DNA of 64,000 nucleotides, taken from positions 34,131 to 98,130 of the forward strand of contig NZ_JAGGOY010000005.1 in NCBI RefSeq assembly GCF_018614095.1, in the 5' to 3' direction. Position 1 is the stretch's first letter. The number at the start of each line of letters is the position of its first letter. The position numbers and the translations under genes are program-made. The stretch is from Streptomyces sp. ISL-87 (GTDB lineage: Bacteria > Actinomycetota > Actinomycetes > Streptomycetales > Streptomycetaceae). The notes beneath the pieces are model-generated. The model saw nothing but the letters and a program-made list of their open reading frames with translations, ran no database searches and was not told the DNA's origin. Shown piece after piece: positions 7,510-16,636 of the stretch.

Positions 7510-8625
7510 ATGACGGATGACCTGGAGCGGAAGAAGCGGCTGGTGGCGGCGTGGCGGGCGGCCGACAGGGTGCTGGCCCGGAGCCTGCTGGAGCCGACGG
7601 TGGGGGAGCTGCTCGCGGAGCTGACGGTGCCGGACACGTACGAGCCGGCCGATGTGTACGGGGACGGGGTCGTGGGCCGCCTGGAGCAGCGGGTTGCGGA
7701 GCTGCTGGGGATGGAGGACGCGGCGTTCTTCCCGACCGGGACGATGGCGCAGCAGATCGCGCTGCGGTGCTGGGCGGGCCGGACGGGGAACCCGGTGGTG
7801 GCGATGCACCCGATGAGCCATCCCGAGCGGTGGGAGGGGGACGCGGTGTCCCTGGTCTCCGGCCTGCGCACGGTGCACCCGACGACGGAGCCGCGTCAGC
7901 CGACGGCGCAGGAGGTACGGGACCTCGCGGAGCCCTTCGGCACGCTGATGCTGGAGCTGCCGCTGCGGGACGCGGGATTCCTGCTGCCGTCGTGGGAGGA
8001 GCTGGAGGAGCTGGTGGACGCGGCCCGGGAACGGGACGCGGTGGTCCACTTCGACGGGGCGCGGCTGTGGGAGTCCACGGTCCACCTGGGCCGCCCGCTG
8101 GCGGAGATCGCGGGGCTGGCGGACTCGGTCTACGTCTCCCTCTACAAGTCGCTGGGCGGCCTGAGCGGGGCGGTCCTGGCCGGTTCGTCGCCCCTGGTGG
8201 AGGAGGCGAAGGTCTGGCGGCACCGCTACGGCGGCCAGATCTTCCGGCAGTTCCCGCAGGCCCTGTCCGCCCTGTCCGGCCTGGAGCGCCGGCTGCCGCG
8301 CCTCCCGGTGTACGTGGAGCACGCGCGAGTGGTCGCGGCCGCCCTGGGCCCGGCCTTCGCGTCGGCCTGTGTCCCCTGGTTCCGCATCAACCCGGAGGTG
8401 CCGCACACGCACCAGTTCCAGGTATGGCTCCCGTACAACCCGGACCGCCTGACGGACGCGGCCCTGCGCCAGGCGGAGGAAACGGGCACGGTCCTGTTCC
8501 GCCGCTGGCACGCGCAGGGCCCGCCGGGCCTGTCGATGACGGAACTGGAGATCGGCGAACCGGGCCTGTCATGGACCCCGTCCGACGTGGCAGCGGCGGT
8601 AACGGCCTTCACGTCCCGTCTGTAG
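7510..8625 (+). CDS. Threonine-aldolase-type beta-eliminating lyase (PLP enzyme)
   Basis: The 371-residue protein belongs to the PLP fold-type I aldolase/beta-eliminating lyase family: YGDGVVGRLEQRVAELLGMEDAAFFPTG motifs near residues 52-80, HFDGARLWES (about 180) and the pyridoxal lysine Lys213 in SLYKSLGGLSGAVLAG. Low-specificity threonine aldolases split L-threonine or allo-threonine to glycine and acetaldehyde; the exact substrate is not shown by the sequence. ATG 7510 is chosen; a -10-like GATGAT ends six bases before it and no Shine-Dalgarno is visible, so the mRNA may be leaderless. It is divergent from the NAD/pantothenate operon. Confidence 0.85.
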   Translation: MTDDLERKKRLVAAWRAADRVLARSLLEPTVGELLAELTVPDTYEPADVYGDGVVGRLEQRVAELLGMEDAAFFPTGTMAQQIALRCWAGRTGNPVVAMHPMSHPERWEGDAVSLVSGLRTVHPTTEPRQPTAQEVRDLAEPFGTLMLELPLRDAGFLLPSWEELEELVDAARERDAVVHFDGARLWESTVHLGRPLAEIAGLADSVYVSLYKSLGGLSGAVLAGSSPLVEEAKVWRHRYGGQIFRQFPQALSALSGLERRLPRLPVYVEHARVVAAALGPAFASACVPWFRINPEVPHTHQFQVWLPYNPDRLTDAALRQAEETGTVLFRRWHAQGPPGLSMTELEIGEPGLSWTPSDVAAAVTAFTSRL

Positions 8626-8670
8626 CCGGCCCGAAACGGCCGGGCGCGCCCGCGGGCGGGGCCTGGGTGC

Positions 8671-8701
8671 GCCTCTCCCCGACCCCCGTGCGGGGAGAGG
8701 C
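8671..8701. terminator. Terminator between converging genes
   Basis: GCCTCTCCCC (8671-8680) and GGGGAGAGGC (8692-8701) form a perfect 10-bp stem with an 11-base loop. It lies between the end of the aldolase gene (8625) and the end of the converging small gene (8713) and can serve both strands. Confidence 0.8.
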
Positions 8702-8712
8702 ACGGACCCGGT

Positions 8713-8931
8713 TCAGCACGCGTGCGGGCGGTGCGGCCGGTGCAGGAGGCGGCGTAGGGCGGCGCGCCAGGGGTGGCGGGCCGGGCGGCCTTCCAGGACG
8801 GCCTGGAACTGCACGTAGGAGCGGGCCCCGCGCAGGACGGCCACATCGTCGCGGCCCGGGGGCGGGGGCATCGGGGCGTTCTGCTGGGAGGCGCGGTAGG
8901 TGTCGATGAGGTACTGCTCGATCGCGGTCAT
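8713..8931 (-). CDS. Small conserved hypothetical protein
   Basis: This is a 72-residue protein (MTAIEQYLIDTYRASQQNAP...) with a short amphipathic N-terminus, a Pro-rich middle and a basic C-terminus rich in Arg and His (ALRRLLHRPHRPHAC). The start at ATG 8931 is supported by GGTGGAGGC just upstream. It has no transmembrane segment. I recognise the opening MTAIEQY-like pattern from small streptomycete proteins but know no function. Confidence 0.6.
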   Translation of the reverse strand: MTAIEQYLIDTYRASQQNAPMPPPPGRDDVAVLRGARSYVQFQAVLEGRPARHPWRAALRRLLHRPHRPHAC

Positions 8932-9059
8932 GCCTCCACCCTCACCCCGTCGGCCGCACCCCGCCCGACGATTGACTGTCCCCGTCAATCGACCCCCACC
9001 CGGCCCACCGGCCCACCCCCGGCCCTACGAAGATCGCCCGCCCCGGGCAACCCACCGCC

Positions 9060-9165
9060 GGGCACGGCCGGGGCGGCCGGGGCACCCGGGCACGGCCGGG
9101 GCAGGTCGGGGCACGGGCACGGCCAGGCCGGGGCACCCGGGCACGGCCAGGGCGGCCGGGGGCGG
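9060..9165. repeat. Four imperfect tandem units of 24-28 bp
   Basis: The decamer GGGCACGGCC recurs at 9060, 9088, 9115 and 9139, separated by GGGGC/CCGGGG-rich filler, giving a minisatellite-like array. It fills most of the 311-base gene-free stretch 8932-9242 between a divergent small gene and the DUF5937/ArsR gene. Apart from this array and a -10-like CAGAAT (9231-9236) before the downstream ATG, I see nothing else in that stretch. Confidence 0.75.
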
Positions 9166-9242
9166 TGCACCCGTTTGGGCGGGGGCGGCGGGGGCGGGTC
9201 GGGTCACGTACCGCGCGGCCAGCGCACGGGCAGAATGGGGCG

Positions 9243-10367
9243 ATGAGCGTCACCATCGACATCGCCGGGCTCCCCACCGAGCGGATCAGCTTCGCACCCT
9301 CCCCGCTCGCCGAGCTCTGCATGGCGCTGCACGCGCTCTCGCAGCCCGCCCATCACCCCGGGCTCGCCTCCTGGACCAACGCCACCGCCGCCGCGCTCGA
9401 CCCCGGCCTCGCGGACCGGCTGCTGGAGGGCGACTTCATGTGGCGGAGCTCCTTCTCCGACATCTTCATGCCCTTCGCCGGCATCCCCGGCGGGACCGGG
9501 CTCCCCGCCCCCGTGCTGACCGAGGAGCTCGACGCGCTCGACCGGATGGACGACGAGCGGTTCGTGATGGCCGCCCTGGAGCACTGCTGGCTCGCCCTGT
9601 ACAACGAGGGCGGCGGCCCCTCCCCGCTCAAGGACCCGGCCGCGCGGGCCAAGGCGCTGGAGACGGCCGCCGCCCGCGGACCCCGGCAACTCGACTTCTC
9701 CATCCGGCTGCTGGACGACACCGCCGGGGTCAGGGTGTGGCTGCGGCGGCTGCTGGAGGACTGCGACGAGGCCTTCTTCCACGAGACGTGGAAGAGGATC
9801 GGGCCCCAGCAGGCCGCCGACGCCCGCCACAAGACCGAGGTGCTGCGCCACAAGGGGCTGCCGGCCGTGCTCAAGGAGGTGTCGTCCGCCCTGAGCGTGG
9901 ACGAGGGCCTCCGTACGATCACCGCCGACAAGATGGTCAACGGTTCCGCCACCGCGACCGACCCCCGGATCGGCCCCGGGCTGGTCTTCATACCCACCCA
10001 CTTCGGCTGGCCGCACCTGCTCGTCCTGCACGCCCCCGGCTGGCGCCCGGTGGTCCACTATCCGCTCGGCTCCCCCGAACTGGCCTCCGCGCCCGGCTCG
10101 GTGGAACTGCTCCAGCGGCGGATGGAGGCCCTGGCCCACCCCATGCGGATGAGCCTGTGCCGGAGCCTGGCCCGGGCCCCGTACACCACGAGCGAACTGG
10201 CCACGGTGTACGGCATAACCGCGCCGGAGGTGTCCCGGCATCTGGCCGTCCTGAAGAAGGCCGGGCTCCTGCATACGCGGCGCCAAGGGCGGTACGTCCA
10301 GCATCAGTTGGATCTGACCGCGGTGGCACGCATCGGCTCGGACTTCATCGAGGGCATCCTCCGCTGA
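9243..10367 (+). CDS. DUF5937/ArsR-type winged-helix regulator
   Basis: This 374-residue protein has an N-terminal domain of DUF5937 type (ISFAPSPLAELCMALHAL near residues 15-32) and a C-terminal ArsR-like winged helix (about 300-370: RRMEALAHPMRMSLCRSL, TTSELATVYGITAPEVSRHLAVLKKAGLL). The middle has no recognised catalytic motif. Such proteins are predicted transcription regulators, with an unknown signal. The ATG at 9243 follows a -10-like CAGAAT (9231-9236) by six bases and lacks a clear ribosome site, suggesting a leaderless mRNA. The metal-binding cysteines of classical ArsR proteins are not present in the recognition helix region. Confidence 0.82.
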   Translation: MSVTIDIAGLPTERISFAPSPLAELCMALHALSQPAHHPGLASWTNATAAALDPGLADRLLEGDFMWRSSFSDIFMPFAGIPGGTGLPAPVLTEELDALDRMDDERFVMAALEHCWLALYNEGGGPSPLKDPAARAKALETAAARGPRQLDFSIRLLDDTAGVRVWLRRLLEDCDEAFFHETWKRIGPQQAADARHKTEVLRHKGLPAVLKEVSSALSVDEGLRTITADKMVNGSATATDPRIGPGLVFIPTHFGWPHLLVLHAPGWRPVVHYPLGSPELASAPGSVELLQRRMEALAHPMRMSLCRSLARAPYTTSELATVYGITAPEVSRHLAVLKKAGLLHTRRQGRYVQHQLDLTAVARIGSDFIEGILR

Positions 10368-10599
10368 CCGGGGCCGCGTCCGGGCCCGCGTCAGGGGCCG
10401 CGGCTGCGTCCGCGTCCGGCCCGGACACTGGCCGGATCCAAACGGCGCAGATTCACCGATATACGGAATTCATAAACCGGAATCAGTGAAAACTCTGGCG
10501 AGGACCCTCAGTTGCTGCCTAACGTGCGTCCACCACTCCCCCACGCAGTGCGCTCCTCCCTCCCGCATGTCTTCTTGCACCTGCCGTGAAAGGAACTCC

Positions 10600-12153
10600 A
10601 TGCCCTCACGCCGTATAGCCGCAGCAACCGCCGCCCTGGCCGCCGCGGCCCTCGTCTCCCCGCTCCTGCTCGCCGGCCCCGCCGGTGCCACCAGCCCGCA
10701 GAGCGACGCCGCCAGGGGCGACGCGCTGGCGAAGAAGCTGGTCAAGGAGGCGACCGGCAAGGGCGCCAACAGCCACCTCAAGGTGTTCCAGTCCATCGCC
10801 GACTACAACAACGGCACCCGCGTCGCCGGCTCCAAGGGCCACGTGCAGTCCGCGCAGTACGTCGAGGCCGTGATGCGGGCGGCCGGATACGAGGTCACGA
10901 AGAACGAGTTCGACTTCGTGTACGTCGAGACGATCTCCGAAAAGCTCAAGGTGAACGGCGCGGCCGGACGTGACGTCCCGATCAAGCTGATGACGTACAC
11001 CGCGAGCGGTCCGGAGGAGGGCATCACGGCGCAGGTCGCCGTAGCCCCGGTCGACGCGGACGGTACGAACGGCTGCGAGCCCGGCGACTTCGCGGCCGGC
11101 GCCTTCACCGGCAAGATCGCGCTGGTCAAGCGCGGCGGCTGCACCTTCGCGGTCAAGCAGCAGAACGCGGCGGCGGCCGGCGCGGCCGGCGCGGTCATCT
11201 ACAACAACACCGCGGGCGCCCTGAACGGCACCCTGGGCGACGCGGACGCGGGCAAGGTCCCCACCGGCGGCGTCACCCAGGCGGAGGGCGAGAAGCTCGC
11301 CGCCGAGGCGGCGGCAGGCCCGGTCGAGGTCACCCTCGACATCCGCGAGTTCCGCGAGAACCGCAAGACGTACAACGTCATCGCGGAGACGCGGGGCGGC
11401 GACGAGGACGACACCGTCTTCCTCGGCGCGCACCTCGACTCGGTCGCGGCGGGCCCCGGCATCAACGACAACGGCTCCGGCTCGGCCGGCATCCTCCAGG
11501 TCGCGCAGCGCCTCGCGAGCAGCCAGAACAAGATCAAGAACAAGGTCAAGTTCGCCTGGTGGTCGGCGGAGGAGTTCGGCCTGCTCGGCTCCGAGGCGTA
11601 CGTCGGCGGGCTGACGGACGCCCAGAAGAAGCAGATCAAGCTCTACCTGAACTTCGACATGATCGCCTCGCCGAACGCCGCGTACTTCGTCTACGACGGC
11701 GACAACTCGGACGGCGTCGGCGCGGGCCCGGGCCCGGAGGGGTCGGCGCAACTGGAGAAGGGCATCACCGACTTCCTCGACTCCAAGAACATCCCGCACG
11801 AGGGCTCGGACTTCACGGGCCGGTCGGACTACGGCCCGTTCATCGAGGCGGGCATCGCCTCCGGCGGTACGGACACGGGCGCCGAAGGCATCAAGACGGA
11901 GGCCCAGGCGGCGAAGTTCGGCGGCCAGGCGGGTGTCGCGTACGACGTGAACTACCACGGCAAGGGCGACACGATCGCGAACATCGACCAGAAGGCGCTG
12001 GACATCAACGTCGACGTGATCGCGAACGCGGTGGGCCACTACGCGTTCGACCTGGCCCCGCTGTCGCAGCCGGTCGTCTCGAAGCCGACCGACGGCGGGA
12101 CGGGCAGCGGCGGCGGCCTGCGCGAGGGCCACGACCACGACGCGACGGAGTAA
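10600..12153 (+). CDS. Secreted M28 aminopeptidase with PA domain
   Basis: The protein is 517 residues long with a signal peptide (MPSRRIAAATAALAAAALVS... cleaved near AGATS, about residue 30), a PA domain (about 140-250, GDFAAGAFTGKIALVKRGGC) and an M28 zinc-peptidase domain. The expected zinc ligands and catalytic acids are visible: His278 (GAHLDS), Asp290 (INDNGSGS), Glu324-Glu325 (WSAEEFGLLGS), Asp353 (NFDMIAS) and His453 (VNYHGKGD). It resembles the Streptomyces griseus leucine aminopeptidase type. The start ATG 10600 has AAAGGA upstream. An AT-rich block at 10450-10490 may hold its promoter. Confidence 0.93.
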   Translation: MPSRRIAAATAALAAAALVSPLLLAGPAGATSPQSDAARGDALAKKLVKEATGKGANSHLKVFQSIADYNNGTRVAGSKGHVQSAQYVEAVMRAAGYEVTKNEFDFVYVETISEKLKVNGAAGRDVPIKLMTYTASGPEEGITAQVAVAPVDADGTNGCEPGDFAAGAFTGKIALVKRGGCTFAVKQQNAAAAGAAGAVIYNNTAGALNGTLGDADAGKVPTGGVTQAEGEKLAAEAAAGPVEVTLDIREFRENRKTYNVIAETRGGDEDDTVFLGAHLDSVAAGPGINDNGSGSAGILQVAQRLASSQNKIKNKVKFAWWSAEEFGLLGSEAYVGGLTDAQKKQIKLYLNFDMIASPNAAYFVYDGDNSDGVGAGPGPEGSAQLEKGITDFLDSKNIPHEGSDFTGRSDYGPFIEAGIASGGTDTGAEGIKTEAQAAKFGGQAGVAYDVNYHGKGDTIANIDQKALDINVDVIANAVGHYAFDLAPLSQPVVSKPTDGGTGSGGGLREGHDHDATE

Positions 12154-12220
12154 CCGGGCCGGCCGGCCGCCGCCGCGCGGGGCCGACCGGGGCTCCGGCT
12201 CCGCACGCCTCGCACACCCG

Positions 12221-12260
12221 ACGGGCTGGATGGTGCCGCACAGCGGCATAGCCAGCCCGT
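12221..12260. terminator. Hairpin after the M28 peptidase gene
   Basis: ACGGGCTGG (12221-12229) pairs with CCAGCCCGT (12252-12260) and encloses a second stem TGCCGC/GCGGCA. It follows the peptidase stop by about 70 bases. The outer sequence, followed by CCGGCGTTTCAGGA, matches a repeat family seen again near 28990, 40550 and 53475. It lies in the 317-base gene-free stretch 12154-12470, whose other content is the 24-bp array and a GGGGGTCCCCC palindrome near 12297. Confidence 0.6.
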
Positions 12261-12368
12261 CCGGCGTTTCAGGACCGGGTCCGGGCAGAGCGCTGGGGGT
12301 CCCCCGGACGGAGTCTGGGGGAGAACGGAGAAAGGGCGAGGCGGGGAGAATGCCCGCACAGCGGCACC

Positions 12369-12488
12369 CACACGCCACCCGGCCAGGCAGCCACACGCCA
12401 CCCCGGCCAGGCACTCACACGCCACCCCGGCCAGGCACTCACACGCCACCCCGGCCAGGCCCCCACACGTTCACCCCGGCCAGGCAGC
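12369..12488. repeat. Five tandem units of about 24 bp running into a gene's 3' end
   Basis: Units begin CACACGCCACC and contain CGGCCAGGC; lengths are 23, 24, 24, 24 and 25 bases starting at 12369, 12392, 12416, 12440 and 12464. The last unit includes the stop (12471-12473) and final codons of the methyltransferase on the minus strand, so the array looks like a repeated amplification of that gene's 3' end into the intergenic space. Confidence 0.85.
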
Positions 12489-13460
12489 CACGCCACCCAC
12501 CGGCTGCACCAGCCACAGGAAGTCCCCCAGCCCGCCCCGCGCGGTGAGCTCCGCCGCCTCCCCGGCCGAGGCCAGCGCCCGTACGTACGCCACCGGATCC
12601 GCCGAGGCGAGGGCCAGCGGGGGCCGCGCCCCCGACACCCCGAGCGCGGACAACGCCTCGCGCTGCGTCAGCAGCACCGCCCCCGCCCCAGCGGCCCCCG
12701 CACACGCGTCCAGCGCCACATGTGCCGTGACATCGCAACTGCCGTCCGGCACCGGCGGCACCTCCCGCCCCCCGCGGAAACCGGTGAGGGTCCCGTACGG
12801 GGGCCGCGTGTCCCGGGTGTGGGCGTAGTCCACCGCCACCGCCAGCCCCCGGTCGAGGGTCGCGACGGCGCCCGCCCACGCCGCGTCCCGCGTCCGCCCG
12901 ATCTCGGCCCGGCCGCCGCCCGCCCCGGGCCACCACCGCTCCAGCCAGGCCCGGTCCTCGCCGGCCACGGGCCCGCCCGCACTCTCCGTACCGTCGCGCG
13001 CGACCAGGACGTACCGGCCGTCCTGCGCCACCTCCAGCGGTACGTTGTCCAGCCACTCGTTCGCGAACAGCAGCCCCGTAGTCCCTTCTGGCGGCTCCGG
13101 CACCCACCGAATCCGCGGATCCAGCCCCTCCGGCGCCGCCGCCCGCTCCACGGCGTACGGCCGCACCCGCGCCACCACGTCCTCGGGCAGCGCGGCCAGC
13201 ACCCCGGCCAGCAGCTCCCCCCGCCCGGCCCCCATGTCCACCAGGTCCAGCCCCTCCGGGTGCCCGAGCTGCTCGTCCACCCGGCGCAGGAGCCGCGCCA
13301 CGGCCCCCGCGTACAGACCCGAGGCGTGCACGGAGGTACGGAAATGCCCGGCGGGGCCCGGCCCGCCGGGGCGGACGTAGAAGCCGCCGGGGCCGTAGAG
13401 CGCCGCCTCCATCGCAGTCCGCCACGGAACCGGATCCACACCTTCACCCTGAACGCTCAT
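12471..13460 (-). CDS. MidA/NDUFAF7-type SAM-dependent methyltransferase
   Basis: The 329-residue protein matches the MidA family (COG1565, Methyltransf_28): YGPGGFYV near residue 20, [10 protein letters not shown], the SAM-binding [11 protein letters not shown] (about 75-85), [32 protein letters not shown] and [14 protein letters not shown]. The eukaryotic member NDUFAF7 dimethylates an arginine of the complex I subunit NDUFS2; the substrate of bacterial members is generally unknown. A NuoD (NDUFS2) paralogue lies 5 kb away. ATG 13460 is called; an upstream in-frame GTG at 13487 is possible. It is divergent from the histidine kinase gene. Confidence 0.85.
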   Translation of the reverse strand: MSVQGEGVDPVPWRTAMEAALYGPGGFYVRPGGPGPAGHFRTSVHASGLYAGAVARLLRRVDEQLGHPEGLDLVDMGAGRGELLAGVLAALPEDVVARVRPYAVERAAAPEGLDPRIRWVPEPPEGTTGLLFANEWLDNVPLEVAQDGRYVLVARDGTESAGGPVAGEDRAWLERWWPGAGGGRAEIGRTRDAAWAGAVATLDRGLAVAVDYAHTRDTRPPYGTLTGFRGGREVPPVPDGSCDVTAHVALDACAGAAGAGAVLLTQREALSALGVSGARPPLALASADPVAYVRALASAGEAAELTARGGLGDFLWLVQPVGGVAAWPG

Positions 13461-13567
13461 CCCCCGAAGGCTAAGCTCACCCTCCACCTTGCGGAGTACT
13501 CCCCCATCACACGGATCGCACCTGTGGTTGACTCCAGCACCTATCCGCTTTGCCTACTCTGGGTTAC

Positions 13568-14767
13568 GTGCAGCGCCTCTACGACTTCCTCCGCCGACAC
13601 CCGACGGGCGTCGACAGCTTCTGGGCTGTCCTCCTGTTCGGGATCGCGATGCTGGAAGTCGCCAGCAGCGAGTTCGACAGCACCGCCACACGGCTGCTCG
13701 CCGTCCCCACGGTGACCGCGCTGTGCACCGTCGTGGGCCTGCGCCGCAAGTGGCCGACGCAGATGTTCTGGCTGGCCGTCGCCGCCGGCGTCTACCAGCT
13801 GCTGACCGGCACCGACGCGAACACCGCCGACTTCGCCATGCTGGTCATCCTCTTCACCGTCGCGGCCGCCGACGTCTCGCGCCGGCTCTCCCGCGCGGCC
13901 CTCGCCATCGGCCTGGCCGCCGCGCCCCTCTACGCCCTGCGCTTCCACGTGGACAAGGGCACCCCCACCGACAACCTCTTCTTCACGCTCTTCGCCATCG
14001 TCCCCTTCGCCCTCGCCTGGGTGATGGGCGACTCCCTGCGCACCCGCCGGGCCTACTACGCCCAGCTCGTGGAGCGGAACCAGCGCCTGGAGAAGGAGCG
14101 CGAGGCCCAGGCCAAGGTGGCCGTGGCCGCCGAGCGCGCCCGGATCGCCCGCGAGCTCCACGATGTCGTCGCGCACAACGTCTCGGTGATGGTGGTCCAG
14201 GCGGACGGCGCCGCCTACGTCATGGACGTGGCACCGGAACAGGCCAAGGAAGCCCTCCAGACCATCTCCGGCACCGGGCGCCAGGCGCTGGCCGAGATGC
14301 GGCGCCTGCTGGGCGTCCTGCGCACCGGCGAGCCGCAGGAGTCCGAGGACTACGTACCGCAGCCGGACGTCGAGCAGATCGAGGTCCTGGTCGAGCAGGT
14401 ACGGGCGGCCGGGCTCGCGGTGGACTTCGAGGTCGAGGGCGCACCGCGCCGACTGCCCAGCGGTCTCGAGCTGACCGCGTACCGGATCGTGCAGGAGGCG
14501 CTGACGAACACGCGCAAGCACGGGGGCCCGGACGCGACGGCGAGCGTCCGGCTGGTCTACTTCGACGACGGACTCGGCCTGCTGGTCGAGGACAACGGCC
14601 GGGGCGCCGCCCACGAGCTGTACGAGGACGGCGGCGCGGACGGCGCCGGGCACGGGCTGATCGGCATGCGGGAACGCATCGGTATGGTCGGGGGCACCCT
14701 GGACGCGGGCCCGCGCCCGGGCGGCGGCTTCCGGATCAGCGCCCTGCTCCCGCTCAAGAAGAGGTGA
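13568..14767 (+). CDS. Sensor histidine kinase, NarL/DesK-type
   Basis: This 399-residue protein has five or so membrane helices in its first 160 residues, a HisKA_3 dimerisation helix with phosphoacceptor His198 (ARIARELHDVVAHNVSVM) and a C-terminal HATPase domain (ELTAYRIVQEALTNTRKH; VEDNGRG; GHGLIGMRERI). The extracytoplasmic part is minimal, so it probably senses a membrane or intracellular signal. GTG 13568 is chosen; TACTCT at 13555-13560 is seven bases upstream and there is no Shine-Dalgarno, pointing to a leaderless mRNA. The response regulator follows after nine bases. Confidence 0.92.
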   Translation: MQRLYDFLRRHPTGVDSFWAVLLFGIAMLEVASSEFDSTATRLLAVPTVTALCTVVGLRRKWPTQMFWLAVAAGVYQLLTGTDANTADFAMLVILFTVAAADVSRRLSRAALAIGLAAAPLYALRFHVDKGTPTDNLFFTLFAIVPFALAWVMGDSLRTRRAYYAQLVERNQRLEKEREAQAKVAVAAERARIARELHDVVAHNVSVMVVQADGAAYVMDVAPEQAKEALQTISGTGRQALAEMRRLLGVLRTGEPQESEDYVPQPDVEQIEVLVEQVRAAGLAVDFEVEGAPRRLPSGLELTAYRIVQEALTNTRKHGGPDATASVRLVYFDDGLGLLVEDNGRGAAHELYEDGGADGAGHGLIGMRERIGMVGGTLDAGPRPGGGFRISALLPLKKR

Positions 14768-14776
14768 AGGTAACCG

Positions 14777-15448
14777 ATGTCCATCCGAGTGATGCTGGTC
14801 GACGACCAGGTGCTGCTCCGCACCGGCTTCCGGATGGTGCTCGCCGCCCAGCCGGACATGGAGGTCGTCGCCGAGGCCGGTGACGGCCTGGAGGCGCTGG
14901 AGGTGCTGCGGGCCACGAAGGTGGACGTGGTGCTGATGGACGTGCGCATGCCGAAGCTCGACGGGGTCGAGGCGACCCGGCGCATCTGTGAGCCGGAGGA
15001 GCACCCGAAGGTCATCATCCTGACCACCTTCGACCTGGACGAGTACGCCTTCTCGGGCCTGAAGGCGGGCGCGAGCGGCTTCATGCTCAAGGACGTCCCG
15101 CCTGCGGAGCTGCTGGCCGCGATCCGCTCGGTGCACAGCGGTGACGCGGTGGTCGCCCCGTCGACGACCCGGCGGCTGCTGGACCGTTTCGCCCCGATGC
15201 TGCCCACGACCACGGCCGAGCCGCGGAACAAGGAGATCGAGCGGCTGACGGAGCGCGAGCGCGAGGTCATGCTGCTTGTCGCCCAGGGCCTTTCGAACGG
15301 GGAGATCGCGGCCCGCCTGGTTCTCTCGGAGGCCACGGTGAAGACGCACGTCGGCCGGATCCTGACGAAGCTGGGCCTGCGCGACCGCGTCCAGGTCGTG
15401 GTCCTCGCCTACGAGTCGGGCCTGGTCCGCGCAGGCGGCGCCTCGTAG
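14777..15448 (+). CDS. LuxR/NarL-family response regulator
   Basis: The 223-residue protein has a receiver domain with acidic pocket residues in MLVDDQVLLR, phosphoacceptor Asp55 in VVLMDVRMPKLDG and Lys in MLKDVPP, followed by a LuxR-type HTH (about 155-215: LTEREREVMLLVAQGLSNGEIA and SEATVKTHVGRILTKLGL). It is the cognate partner of the upstream kinase, with GAAGG as ribosome site before ATG 14777. Targets are unknown; its promoter is presumably that of the kinase. Confidence 0.95.
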   Translation: MSIRVMLVDDQVLLRTGFRMVLAAQPDMEVVAEAGDGLEALEVLRATKVDVVLMDVRMPKLDGVEATRRICEPEEHPKVIILTTFDLDEYAFSGLKAGASGFMLKDVPPAELLAAIRSVHSGDAVVAPSTTRRLLDRFAPMLPTTTAEPRNKEIERLTEREREVMLLVAQGLSNGEIAARLVLSEATVKTHVGRILTKLGLRDRVQVVVLAYESGLVRAGGAS

Positions 15449-15462
15449 CGTAGAAACAGCAC

Positions 15463-16500
15463 GTGAGATCCATACGTAGGGCGCTCGGGGCGGCCGCGCT
15501 GGCCCTGGCGGCCCTGTTCGTGACGGCCTGCCAGGCCGCTCCGCCGACGCCCACCGAGACGCACACCTACTCGGTGTGGGACTGGAACGTGGCCGGCAGC
15601 GCCCTGCACCACGGCCGGACCGACACCGGGCTGATCGACGAGGTCATCGCCTCCATCACGGCCCGGCAGCCCGACTTCATGTCGTTCAACGAGATCTGCC
15701 AGGGCCAGTACGAGGCGATCCGCGACCGGCTCGCCGCGAGCGGGCACTGGGCGCGGGCCGACGACCACGCCCGCTTCGCCGTGACCCGTGGGGCCGGCAC
15801 CGGCATCTGCCAGGGCAAGTCCTTCGGGAACGCGCTGATCAGCAGCCACGACCTGGGCGAGTCCACGGAGTACCCGCTTCCGCCGGACTTCACCCAGGCC
15901 GACAAGGCCAAGGCGGAGGCGTCCGGCCGGGGCGTGGAGAACCGCAAGATGCTGTGCGCGCCGCTGAAGGACCAGCCGCGGATGAAGTTCTGCACGCTGC
16001 ACATCACCGGGACGAACCGCTCGCTGCCGGACCCGGGCAAGGGCGGCGCCCCGAGGAAGGTCAACGGGCAGCAACTGCACGAGGTGGGCCGGATCCTCGA
16101 CTCGTTCGCCGCGGCCAAGGAGGCGTACCTCGTGGCGGGCGACTTCAACGCCCAGCCGGACCTCAAGAAATACGTGCGGCTGGCTCCCCTGATGGCCAAG
16201 CACACGGAGCTCGACGGCGACGACGCCGAACACTGCCCGGGCTACGGCGAGTGGACGGCGCTGCCCCCGCGCGAGGTCTCGGGGTCCCCGGCCTGCGGGC
16301 CCCACGCGAAGATCGACCTGATCCTCGCCCGGGGCAAGCTGGCCAAGGGCACCTACGCGGCGGACGCGTGGAACATCCCGTCCGACTGCAAGGCCGTCAC
16401 CCCGGACCACCAGCTCCACGAGCCGGTGATCCGGGTCAACTGCTCCGACCACCGGGTGATCACGGGGCGCGCCACGATTCAGGTGCCGACGGGCGGCTGA
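15463..16500 (+). CDS. Secreted endonuclease/exonuclease/phosphatase-fold lipoprotein
   Basis: The 345-residue protein has a lipoprotein signal peptide ending LFVTACQ (lipobox cysteine at about residue 27) and an EEP-fold domain with WDWNVAGS, DFMSFNEICQGQ, GDFNAQPD and the final SDHRVITG. The Asn, Glu, Asp-x-Asn and Asp-His residues are those that bind metal and catalyse phosphodiester cleavage in this superfamily. Substrate (nucleic acid, sphingomyelin-like lipid or other) cannot be assigned. The GTG start at 15463 is only 15 bases after the response regulator stop; TAGAAA at 15451-15456 might also give a separate leaderless mRNA. Confidence 0.85.
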   Translation: MRSIRRALGAAALALAALFVTACQAAPPTPTETHTYSVWDWNVAGSALHHGRTDTGLIDEVIASITARQPDFMSFNEICQGQYEAIRDRLAASGHWARADDHARFAVTRGAGTGICQGKSFGNALISSHDLGESTEYPLPPDFTQADKAKAEASGRGVENRKMLCAPLKDQPRMKFCTLHITGTNRSLPDPGKGGAPRKVNGQQLHEVGRILDSFAAAKEAYLVAGDFNAQPDLKKYVRLAPLMAKHTELDGDDAEHCPGYGEWTALPPREVSGSPACGPHAKIDLILARGKLAKGTYAADAWNIPSDCKAVTPDHQLHEPVIRVNCSDHRVITGRATIQVPTGG

Positions 16501-16502
16501 GC

Positions 16503-16630
16503 CGTCGGGCCGGGTCGGCGTCGGGCCGGGTCCGCGTCGGGCCGGCTCCGCGTCGGGCCGGGTCCGCGTCGGGCCGGCTCCGCGTCGGGCCGGCTCAGCG
16601 TCGGGCCGGGTCCGCGTCGGGCCGGGTCGG
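16503..16630. repeat. Eight tandem 16-bp units
   Basis: Eight contiguous 16-base units follow the pattern CGTCGGGCCGGSTCCG, starting every 16 bases from 16503 to 16615, with only a few G/C swaps between copies. The array occupies nearly the whole space between the converging EEP lipoprotein (stop 16498-16500) and YdbT-like genes. The sequence across the lipoprotein stop, CGACGGGCGGCTGAG (16487-16501), aligns with a unit at about 13 of 16 positions and may be its ancestor. Confidence 0.92.
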
Positions 16631-16636
16631 CTCAGA

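Noticed and set aside
12039..12449. Minus-strand frame with repeated MACECLAG motifs
   Set aside because: It is a translation of the 24-bp tandem array and antisense to the peptidase gene.
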